A DNA stretch of 43,073 bases. Origin: Burkholderia cepacia. Lineage in GTDB: Bacteria; Pseudomonadota; Gammaproteobacteria; Burkholderiales; Burkholderiaceae. The position numbers and the translations under genes are program-made. Within the stretch, counting starts at the first letter, position 1. Every line of letters begins with the position of its first letter. The stretch covers positions 1 to 43,073 of the forward strand of contig NZ_LDWR01000088.1 in the NCBI RefSeq assembly GCF_001039005.1, read 5' to 3'. The notes under the pieces were generated by a model, which saw only the letters and a program-made list of their open reading frames with translations, had not been told where the DNA came from and searched no databases. Shown here one piece after another: positions 34,665 to 43,073 of this stretch.

Positions 34665-36446
34665 TTACATCTTGGCGGGCGCGGATACGCCGAGCACCGC
34701 CAGACCGTTCTCGAGCACCTGCCGGGTCGCGGCGAGCAGCGCGGCGCGCGCATTGCGCGGCGCTTCGTCGTCGACCAGCACGCGCTCCGCATTGTAGAAC
34801 GAGTGGAATTCGCCAGCGAGATCGCGCAGGTAGAACGCGACCGCGTGCGGCGCCAGCTCGTTCGCCGCGTGCGTGAGCATGTCCGGATACTCGGCGAGCT
34901 TCTGCATCAGCGACGCGGCCTGCGCGCTCGTCAGCTGCGACAGGTCGGCGCCCGGCAGCTGCGCGGCGTCGACGTTGTAGCGCGACTTCAGTTCGTTGAG
35001 TACCGAGCAGATCCGCGCATGCGCGTACTGCACGTAATAGACCGGGTTTTCGTCGTTCTGTTTCAGCGCGAGATCGATGTCGAACACGAACTCGGTATCG
35101 GCCTTGCGCGAGATCAGGAAGAAACGCACCGCGTCGCGGCCGCGCGTGATGGTTGCCTCGTCGATCAGGTCGGGTGCCGATTCCTGGCCCGGCGCCGCGC
35201 CGCCCGACCATTCGATCAGGTCGCGCACCGTCACGTAGCTGCCCGCGCGCTTCGAGAGCTTCACTTCCTGGCCATCGCGCATCACGGTGACCATCTTGTG
35301 CAGCACGTAGTCGGGATAGCCCTTCGGGATCCCGATGTGCAGCCCCTGCAGGCCGGCGCGCACGCGCGCGATCGTGCCGTGGTGGTCCGAACCCTGGATG
35401 TTGATCACCTTCGTGAAGCCGCGTTCCCACTTCGCCACGTGATATGCGACGTCCGGCACGAAGTACGTGTACGTGCCGTCCGACTTGCGCATCACGCGAT
35501 CCTTGTCGTCGCCTTCGTCGGTCGTGCGCAGCCACAGCGCGCCGTCCTGCTCGTAGGTCATGCCGGCCTTGATCAGCGCGTCGACCGTCTTCTCGACGCG
35601 GCCTTCGCTGTACAGCGACGACTCGAGGTAGTACTGGTCGAACTTCACGCCGAACGCCTGCAGGTCCATGTCCTGCTCGCGACGCAGGTACGTCACCGCG
35701 AACTTGCGGATCGCGTCGAGATCCTCGACGTCGCCCGTGCCCTTCACCGGCTCGCCGTCCGACGCGGCGACCGTTTCGCCGTTCAGGAAGTCGCGTGCGA
35801 TGTCGGCGATGTACTCGCCGTTGTACGCGGCTTCCGGCCAGCCCGCGTCGCCCGGCTTCAGGCCGCGCGCGCGTGCCTGGGTCGAGATCGCGAGGTTGCC
35901 GATCTGCACGCCTGCGTCGTTGTAGTAGAACTCGCGGTGCACCGCGTAGCCCTGGCTCGCAATCACGTTCGCGAGCACGTCGCCGAGCGCGGCCTGGCGG
36001 CCGTGGCCGACGTGCAGCGGGCCGGTCGGGTTCGCCGACACGAATTCGAGCAGCACCTGCTTGCCTTTCTCGCGATCCGACGTGCCGAACGCGCGGCCCT
36101 GGTCGAACACGGCGGCAATCACCGCCTGTTTCGCGGCGGCCGACAGGCGCAGGTTGATGAAGCCGGGGCCGGCGATTTCGGCGGCTTCGACGAGCCCTTG
36201 CGCGGCCGGCTGCGCGTTGAGCGCGGCGACGATCTGCTCGGCGAGCTGGCGCGGGTTCGCGCCGAGCGGCTTGGCGAGCTGCATCGCGACGTTGCACGCG
36301 ACGTCGCCGTGCGCGGCGACCTTCGGGCGCTCCAGCGTGATGGCCGGGGCGACGAACGCCACGTCGGCGCCTTTCAGCGCGTGTGCGACCTGCTTGACGC
36401 TATCCGCGAGCAGGGCTTCGAGGGTCTGTTTGTGTGCTGGCAGCAT
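34665..36446 (-). CDS. argS: Arginyl-tRNA synthetase
   Basis: Class I synthetase charging tRNA-Arg. 593 residues, the normal length. N-terminal Add-1 tRNA-binding domain (1-110), HIGH-type signature HVGH (145-148) in NPTGPLHVGHGRQAALGD, KMSKS-equivalent VKLSKRAG near 390, and an all-helical DALR anticodon-binding domain (about 470-593). First gene of a minus-strand run argS-SPOR-dsbA-SDR. It is preceded by a candidate extended -10 promoter and a hairpin in the leader. It converges on nothing; DUF1840 is divergent from it. Confidence 0.97.
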   Translation of the reverse strand: MLPAHKQTLEALLADSVKQVAHALKGADVAFVAPAITLERPKVAAHGDVACNVAMQLAKPLGANPRQLAEQIVAALNAQPAAQGLVEAAEIAGPGFINLRLSAAAKQAVIAAVFDQGRAFGTSDREKGKQVLLEFVSANPTGPLHVGHGRQAALGDVLANVIASQGYAVHREFYYNDAGVQIGNLAISTQARARGLKPGDAGWPEAAYNGEYIADIARDFLNGETVAASDGEPVKGTGDVEDLDAIRKFAVTYLRREQDMDLQAFGVKFDQYYLESSLYSEGRVEKTVDALIKAGMTYEQDGALWLRTTDEGDDKDRVMRKSDGTYTYFVPDVAYHVAKWERGFTKVINIQGSDHHGTIARVRAGLQGLHIGIPKGYPDYVLHKMVTVMRDGQEVKLSKRAGSYVTVRDLIEWSGGAAPGQESAPDLIDEATITRGRDAVRFFLISRKADTEFVFDIDLALKQNDENPVYYVQYAHARICSVLNELKSRYNVDAAQLPGADLSQLTSAQAASLMQKLAEYPDMLTHAANELAPHAVAFYLRDLAGEFHSFYNAERVLVDDEAPRNARAALLAATRQVLENGLAVLGVSAPAKM

Positions 36447-36493
36447 GCTGGTAGAAGGCTTGGTTGGTGGCGGTCGGAAACGCCGGCCCGCCG

Positions 36494-36512
36494 GCGCGCT
36501 TTTTAAGCGCGC
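36494..36512 (-). promoter_or_regulatory. Hairpin in the argS leader
   Basis: GCGCGCTT (36494-36501) / AAGCGCGC (36505-36512) with a 3-base loop. It lies between the predicted transcript start and the argS start codon, about 48 bases before the ATG. A regulatory role is possible but unproven. Confidence 0.4.
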
Positions 36513-36529
36513 GTTTCAGGGATCGCAGA

Positions 36530-36549
36530 ATTTTAACAGGTGCTAATAT
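36530..36549. promoter_or_regulatory. Overlapping divergent extended -10 promoters (argS / DUF1840)
   Basis: On the minus strand TGTTAAAAT (36538-36530) is an extended -10 pointing at argS, with a start near 36523 and a leader of about 77 bases. On the plus strand TGCTAATAT (36541-36549) is an extended -10 pointing at the DUF1840 gene. Neither has a good -35, as is common with TGn-type promoters. They abut, so the two genes may compete for polymerase. Confidence 0.45.
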
Positions 36550-36645
36550 GCCGATCAGGCGGCCCGTGTCCGCGAGGCCGGGCGCCGGTCTGCCGGCGTT
36601 CCCCAACGGCATCGCGCAGGCACAACAAGAGAAAAGGGAATAGTC

Positions 36646-36969
36646 ATGATTACGTTCAAGAGCAAGGCGGCACAGGATCTCGACGTGCTGAAGGATTTCG
36701 CCGTATATGTGTTGAGCCTCGTCGGCAAGCAGTTGGGCGAGCGCGGCGTGATTACGCACGACGAACTGGACAGCGCGATCGCGAAGCTGGAAGGGGCGGT
36801 TGCGCAGGCGAAGCAGGAGCGCGCCGAGCACGCCGGCCATTTCCACGAAGACGAAGCCGACCACGCGCACCACGAAGTGCCGCCGAACCTGGCTCAGCGC
36901 GTCGCGCCGTTCCTGATGATGCTGCGCGAAGCGAAGGCCGGCGAGGCCGACGTGCACTGGGGTTTCTGA
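36646..36969 (+). CDS. DUF1840 family protein
   Basis: 107-residue small acidic cytosolic protein of the betaproteobacterial DUF1840 family: ITFKSKAAQDLDVLKDF at the start, a coiled or helical middle (HDELDSAIAKLEGAVAQAK), a His/Glu/Asp-rich stretch (HAGHFHEDEADHAHHE, about 62-77) and FLMMLREAKAGEADVHWGF at the end. The histidine-rich stretch could bind metal, but no function is known. AAGGGA precedes the ATG. Divergent from argS and followed by a strong terminator. Confidence 0.88.
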   Translation: MITFKSKAAQDLDVLKDFAVYVLSLVGKQLGERGVITHDELDSAIAKLEGAVAQAKQERAEHAGHFHEDEADHAHHEVPPNLAQRVAPFLMMLREAKAGEADVHWGF

Positions 36970-37007
36970 GCTTCCTGGCCCGGCGGTAAGCGGGTCGGAA
37001 AGGCAGG

Positions 37008-37035
37008 AAAAAGCCCGCTTTCGAGCGGGCTTTTT
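37008..37035. terminator. Bidirectional rho-independent terminator with UUCG loop
   Basis: AAAAA-GCCCGCT-TTCG-AGCGGGC-TTTTT: a 7-bp GC stem capped by a TTCG tetraloop, with five A on the left and five T on the right. It ends the DUF1840 transcript on the plus strand and the metH transcript (stop at 37077) on the minus strand. Confidence 0.93.
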
Positions 37036-37076
37036 CTTTTTGTCTGACCAAACGGGCGACCGCCCGCCGGCGCCGC

Positions 37077-39794
<2,718 letters not shown>

Positions 39795-39834
39795 GGCGTG
39801 CGAATTCGTGTAATGAAGGGCGTGGGCGGTCGGG

Positions 39835-40902
39835 TCAGGCGTTGTCGCTGTACTGGTTCGGCCAGCGGCGCGGCTTCACGTCGGCGAGCGCCTTCGCGAT
39901 CTCGGCGATGTGCTCGGGCGTCGTGCCGCAGCAGCCGCCCGCGAGGTTCACGAGCCCGGCCTGCGCGAATTCCTTCAGCAGGCCCGACGTGACGTCAGGC
40001 GTTTCGTCGAAGCCGGTGTCGCTCATCGGGTTCGGCAGGCCCGCGTTCGGGTAGCACGACACGTAGGTGTCGCACAGCTTCGCGAGCTCGGCGATGTACG
40101 GGCGCATCAGCGCCGCGCCGAGCGCGCAGTTCAGGCCGAACGTGAGCGGCTTCGCGTGGCGCAGCGAGTTCCAGAACGCCTCGACCGTCTGGCCCGACAG
40201 GATCCGGCCGGACGCGTCGGTGACGGTGCCCGAGATCATGATCGGCAGGCGCTCGCCGGTGTCTTCGAACAGCTCGTCGAGCGCGAACAGCGCGGCCTTC
40301 GCGTTCAGCGTGTCGAAGATCGTCTCGACGAGGAACAGATCGACGCCGCCGTCGAGCAGCGCCTTCGCCTGCTGGTAGTACGCGGTGCGCAGCTCGTCGA
40401 ACGTGACGTTGCGCGCGCCCGGATCGTTGACGTCCGGCGAGATGCTCGCCGTCTTCGGCGTCGGCCCGATCGCGCCCGCGACGAAGCGCGGTTTGTCGGG
40501 CGTCGCGTATTTCGCGGCCGATTCGCGCGCGAGCCGCGCCGATTCGACGTTCATCTCGACGACGAGATCTTCCATCCCGTAGTCGGCCTGCGCGACGGTC
40601 GTCGCGCCGAACGTGTTGGTCTCGACGATGTCGGCGCCGGCGGCGAAGTACTGGTCGTGGATTTCGCCGATGATCTGCGGCTGCGTGAGCGACAGCAGCT
40701 CGTTGTTGCCCTTGATGTCGCGCGGGAAATCCTTGAAGCGCTCGCCGCGATACGCGGCTTCGTCGAGCTTGTAGCGCTGGATCATCGTGCCCATCGCGCC
40801 GTCGAGGATCAGGATGCGCGATTTCAGCAGCGCGGGCAGTGCGGCGCCGCGCGTGTAGGGCGCGTCGAGCGGGGCGGAAGCGGCGAGAGGAGTCGCAGAC
40901 AT
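39835..40902 (-). CDS. Homocysteine S-methyltransferase module of split MetH
   Basis: 355 residues corresponding to the N-terminal homocysteine-binding TIM barrel of MetH. Motifs: ILILDGAMGTMIQRY (30-44), NNELLSLTQP, DIVETNTFGAT (91-101), GPTPKTASISPDV, and the zinc ligands C259 in TFGLNCALGA plus C324-C325 in GGCCGTTPEH. It sits directly upstream of the metH remainder in the same direction and should assemble with it. Although it could act as an independent methyltransferase, adjacency and the missing module in the next gene favour a two-chain MetH. Its 5' flank is an unremarkable GC-rich 200 bases. Confidence 0.94.
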   Translation of the reverse strand: MSATPLAASAPLDAPYTRGAALPALLKSRILILDGAMGTMIQRYKLDEAAYRGERFKDFPRDIKGNNELLSLTQPQIIGEIHDQYFAAGADIVETNTFGATTVAQADYGMEDLVVEMNVESARLARESAAKYATPDKPRFVAGAIGPTPKTASISPDVNDPGARNVTFDELRTAYYQQAKALLDGGVDLFLVETIFDTLNAKAALFALDELFEDTGERLPIMISGTVTDASGRILSGQTVEAFWNSLRHAKPLTFGLNCALGAALMRPYIAELAKLCDTYVSCYPNAGLPNPMSDTGFDETPDVTSGLLKEFAQAGLVNLAGGCCGTTPEHIAEIAKALADVKPRRWPNQYSDNA

Positions 40903-41000
40903 GGGCGATGGACCGGCGAAGACGGGAAAACCGTCATTGTAGCCGGTGCGCCTGGCCGCCGCCCGGCCTTGCGCGGCGCCGGCGGCGTGCCCGCCAAATG

Positions 41001-41031
41001 AAAACCCCCGCGCGGCGAACCGGGCGGGGGC
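41001..41031 (-). terminator. Rho-independent terminator of the DUF3567 gene
   Basis: On the minus strand GCCCCCGC...GCGGGGG (arms 41024-41030 and 41005-41011) with a 12-base loop is followed by TTTT. It lies about 76 bases after the DUF3567 stop and before the split metH genes. Confidence 0.7.
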
Positions 41032-41106
41032 ATGATCGGAGTGCTCGCGACGCCGCGGCGGTGCGCGGCGAATGGCCCGGCCGCACGAGGCGCCGGGCTG
41101 AGGTTG

Positions 41107-41364
41107 TCAGTGCAGCACGACCGGCATCATCATCAGGCTGTCGAATTGTCCGAGGAATTCGTCGACTTCGTCGAGCGACGGTTCATCCTCGATCAGCTGT
41201 TTCACGTGTGCGCGGAAGCGTTCGGCAAGTTCGCCGTCGATGAAGATTTCGCGCTGCGCGTTCTTGTCGACGATTTCGTACCCACCGGCATTCATCAGAT
41301 GGTGGCCGGCCTGCGGCGCGAATTCGACGACGCAGTAGTTGGGGCTGTTGTAGATCATTTGCAT
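41107..41364 (-). CDS. DUF3567 family protein
   Basis: 85-residue cytosolic protein of the betaproteobacterial DUF3567 family: MQMIYNSPNYCVVEF, GGYEIVDKNAQREIFIDGE, FRAHVKQLIEDEPSLDEVDEFLG and LMMMPVVLH. No catalytic motif is visible and the function is unknown. It has a strong ribosome-binding site (AGAGGAG) and its own terminator downstream. It has a leader region that contains several hairpins and, about 175 bases upstream, a boxA-like sequence, which suggests its expression is regulated after initiation. It follows the DUF3108 gene by 247 bases. Confidence 0.88.
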   Translation of the reverse strand: MQMIYNSPNYCVVEFAPQAGHHLMNAGGYEIVDKNAQREIFIDGELAERFRAHVKQLIEDEPSLDEVDEFLGQFDSLMMMPVVLH

Positions 41365-41403
41365 GGCGGCACTCCTCTTCGCAGTGGCATCTGGCCTTGT
41401 TGT

Positions 41404-41494
41404 CCCCTAGGTGGGGCGAGCCTTGCCGGTTTCAAGGGGCTTGCGCTGCACACCCTGTTCTCCCGTTGTGTAGGGTGTATCGGTTAGAAGCCGA
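41404..41494 (-). promoter_or_regulatory. Hairpin-rich 5' leader of the DUF3567 gene
   Basis: Four inverted repeats in 91 bases: CCCC/GGGG (41404-41416), CCTTG/CAAGG (41421-41437), ACACCCT/AGGGTGT (41450-41456 / 41472-41478) and TCGG/CCGA (41480-41494). No open frame crosses them. It could be a structured untranslated leader or a small RNA; no known riboswitch is recognised. Confidence 0.45.
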
Positions 41495-41538
41495 TGTCTA
41501 TGAAACGTTTCTTATTGTCTGCCGGTGTACGGAAATAG

Positions 41539-41549
41539 TTGTTAAAGAG
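41539..41549 (-). promoter_or_regulatory. boxA-like antitermination element
   Basis: On the minus strand CTCTTTAACAA matches the core of the rRNA-operon boxA (GCTCTTTAACAA) at all 11 positions. It lies between the DUF3108 stop and the structured leader of the DUF3567 gene, in the sense orientation for DUF3567. In E. coli boxA binds NusB-S10, and it also occurs outside rRNA operons, at suhB. Whether it is transcribed here is not shown. Confidence 0.45.
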
Positions 41550-41611
41550 TGTCATCGGCCATTTCGCGGAAATCTGTAATCGGTCGAAATTGCCGAATCG
41601 CGTGCATTCAT

Positions 41612-42874
41612 TCACGGTGCAGCCGGCGATGATGCGGGCGGTGCAGCCGGTTGTGCCGGCGGTTGCACGACGGCCGGCGGTGCGGGTTGTGCCGGTTCTT
41701 CGGTTGATGCGTCGGGCGCCGCTGCGGCGGCGGGCGGGTTCGTTGCGCCGGCTGCCGGCGCGGCATCGGACGGCGCGCTCGGCGCCGCGAGCCGGCCGTG
41801 CCACAGCAGTTCGATCTGCGCGCCATTCGGCTCGGTCTGCACGAGCCGTGCGGGCAGCCAGTCGAGCGACGGCGCGAGCCACATGTCGATGCGGCGCGTG
41901 TCGCCGTCGCGGCGCGGCAGGCGCATGAAGTGCCGCGCATTGATGATACCGGCTTGCGTCTGCACCTGCTCGTCGCCGATCACCGTGATCGGCCAGGTCT
42001 CGCCGCTGTTGTTGTCGATCACGAAGAACTGCTGCGTGACGCCCGGCTTGTATGCGGCGGGATTGCCGCGCACGAGCCCCGACAACTGCATCAGCATGCT
42101 GAAGCGGTCCTGCACGCCGTCGGGCAGCGGCGCGTTGTTCGGCGTACGCGTAAACACGACCTGCCGGATCTCGCGGTTGAAGATCGCGATGTCTTCCGGC
42201 CGCTTGCCGCGCTTCTCGACGTAACGGTCGGGCGCGACGCCGAACGCGTCGATGCGGCCTTCGCTGCGATAGGTGAACGGGCCGACGAACGGCACGGGCA
42301 TCGATACCGACAGGTCGTAGGTGCGTCCGTCGGTGCGCCAGCGGATCGTGCCGATCATGTTCTGCATCCCGTTGTAGAACGTGTCGTACTGCAGGTCGCC
42401 GGACGGCGGCGCGGCGAACTTCACGCCGTTCGTCGCCGGGCCCGGCGTCACGGCGCTGGCGGCGCCGGCGGCCGACGCGGCATGCGCGCCCGATGCGCCG
42501 GGTACGCCGCTTGCCGCGGATGCGGCGGCCGGTGGCGGCTCCGCGTGCTCGGCGGTCTGTGTCGATGTGAGGACTGGCTCCGGCGCGGGTTTCGGTGCGG
42601 CGGCCTTGGGCGTGGCCGGCGCGGGCGCGGCCGGATGCTCGACCGGCTTCGGCGCGGGCGGCGCGGGCTGGCGCTCGATCGGTTGCGGCTTCAGCAGCTC
42701 GATCTGCACGGGGACTTCGGCGGGCGCGGGCGGCGTGAACGAATCGCGGTTGCGCATCAGCCAGAGCGCGGCGAGCGCGTGCAGCACCAGCACGACGACG
42801 AGCGCGATACCCACGCGCAGCCAGCGGCGGGGCAAGGCGTGACGCGGGCGGATGTCGGCAGGCTGCATGGGCAT
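41612..42874 (-). CDS. DUF3108 family protein, membrane-anchored
   Basis: About 420 residues. A basic start, one hydrophobic segment (about 20-38, VGIALVVVLVLHALAALW) that anchors or exports the protein, a long Pro/Ala-rich linker (about 45-150), the DUF3108 domain (about 160-355, QYDTFYNGMQNMIGTIRW, then FTYRSEGRID and FSMLMQLSGLVRGN), and a second Ala/Pro-rich tail to the end. The TonB-like N-terminal layout and the linker suggest a periplasmic domain that must span some distance; no function is established for DUF3108. The start is uncertain: ATGs at 42874 and 42868 are possible, and a GTG at 42925 keeps the frame open. Confidence 0.82.
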   Translation of the reverse strand: MPMQPADIRPRHALPRRWLRVGIALVVVLVLHALAALWLMRNRDSFTPPAPAEVPVQIELLKPQPIERQPAPPAPKPVEHPAAPAPATPKAAAPKPAPEPVLTSTQTAEHAEPPPAAASAASGVPGASGAHAASAAGAASAVTPGPATNGVKFAAPPSGDLQYDTFYNGMQNMIGTIRWRTDGRTYDLSVSMPVPFVGPFTYRSEGRIDAFGVAPDRYVEKRGKRPEDIAIFNREIRQVVFTRTPNNAPLPDGVQDRFSMLMQLSGLVRGNPAAYKPGVTQQFFVIDNNSGETWPITVIGDEQVQTQAGIINARHFMRLPRRDGDTRRIDMWLAPSLDWLPARLVQTEPNGAQIELLWHGRLAAPSAPSDAAPAAGATNPPAAAAAPDASTEEPAQPAPPAVVQPPAQPAAPPASSPAAP

Positions 42875-42976
42875 CGGAACAGGATCGGGGCGAGCGCGTG
42901 ACGTCGGGCGCGCAGTGCGCGCCACAGGAGTCGGACCGTCGGATGCGTCGCGCGTTCGCGGTGCGCGGCGTGTACC

Positions 42977-42988
42977 GGGGGGGGGGGG
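42977..42988. repeat. Run of about 12 G
   Basis: Uninterrupted G homopolymer in the 125-base gap between the DUF3108 gene and the next upstream gene. Runs of this length are prone to slippage in replication and in sequencing, so the exact count is uncertain. Confidence 0.8.
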
Positions 42989-42999
42989 TAGCGCGCGTG

Positions 43000-43073
43000 T
43001 CAGGCGTCGCGCGCGTCGGGACTATAGCCGAGTTCGTAAGACAGTTTCTGTGCGCACGCGCGCAGCGCCGTGT
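43000..43073 (-). CDS. C-terminal end of an unidentified protein (5' part outside window)
   Basis: On the minus strand the frame reads ALRACAQKLSYELGYSPDAR and two more residues before TGA at 43002-43000. Only 23 codons are inside the window. It runs in the same direction as the DUF3108 gene and ends 125 bases before it, so they may be neighbours in one transcript. The codon usage is like the surrounding genes. The fragment is too short for me to name the family; a frame this clean could still be chance. Confidence 0.5.
   Translation of the reverse strand, partial: TALRACAQKLSYELGYSPDARDA

Noticed and set aside
39795..39834. Frameshift or sequencing error splitting metH
   Set aside because: The first gene ends with a proper stop after the zinc-site domain and the second begins at a normal domain boundary; the split layout is known in this group.
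40903..41000. Cobalamin riboswitch upstream of split metH
   Set aside because: No B12-box-like sequence and no extended folded element is visible; the region is short and GC-rich.

Overview
The window reads as a stretch of a large, GC-rich betaproteobacterial chromosome, most likely Burkholderia and probably the B. cepacia complex. The reasons are the strong G/C third-position bias, the gene order argS-SPOR-dsbA-SDR, the bioA-bioF-bioD-bioB order, a metH split into two genes, betaproteobacterial families (DUF1840, DUF3567, DUF3108), an AceK of the Burkholderia type, and an interspersed intergenic repeat common in Burkholderiales. Species is inferred from recalled similarity, not from a search. 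I saw no rRNA, tRNA, insertion sequence, phage or CRISPR. Both ends cut through genes.

Layout. 1-9475: the 3' part of a fused indolepyruvate ferredoxin oxidoreductase, a CPA1 Na+/H+ antiporter (minus strand), an EAL phosphodiesterase with a YkuI-like sensor domain, two coupled small membrane proteins, CutC and a bacterial Suppressor-of-Fused domain protein. 9512-16647: a minus-strand cluster of PxpA/LamB-YcsF, a biotin carrier protein, a biotin carboxylase, PxpB-like and PxpC-like proteins and an NCS1 permease, with a divergent LysR regulator. 16716-21226: the biotin operon bioA-bioF-bioD-bioB, interrupted by a repeat element between bioF and bioD. 21732-26993: a minus-strand series of a secreted alpha/beta hydrolase, YchJ, an SDR, a beta-carbonic anhydrase and AceK. 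27299-31820: an MBL-fold hydrolase, an ABC-F ATPase and a DppA-like solute-binding protein. 32178-36446: argS, a SPOR protein, dsbA and an SDR in one direction. 36646-43073: DUF1840, the two-gene MetH, DUF3567 with a structured leader and a boxA-like site, DUF3108, and the last codons of an unidentified gene.

How the genes work together. The most interesting unit is 9512-16647. A stand-alone biotin carboxylase and carrier sit in a tightly overlapping operon with PxpB- and PxpC-like subunits whose visible motifs resemble the carboxyltransferase half of urea carboxylase more than classical KipI/KipA. A LamB/YcsF protein replaces allophanate hydrolase, and a nucleobase/hydantoin-type permease lies downstream. 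I infer a split, biotin-dependent amide or lactam carboxylase-hydrolase system of unknown substrate. It abuts the biotin biosynthesis operon, with the regulator and bioB sharing one bidirectional terminator.

Most of the remainder is core metabolism and housekeeping: methionine synthesis, arginyl-tRNA charging, periplasmic disulfide formation, control of isocitrate dehydrogenase and CO2 hydration.
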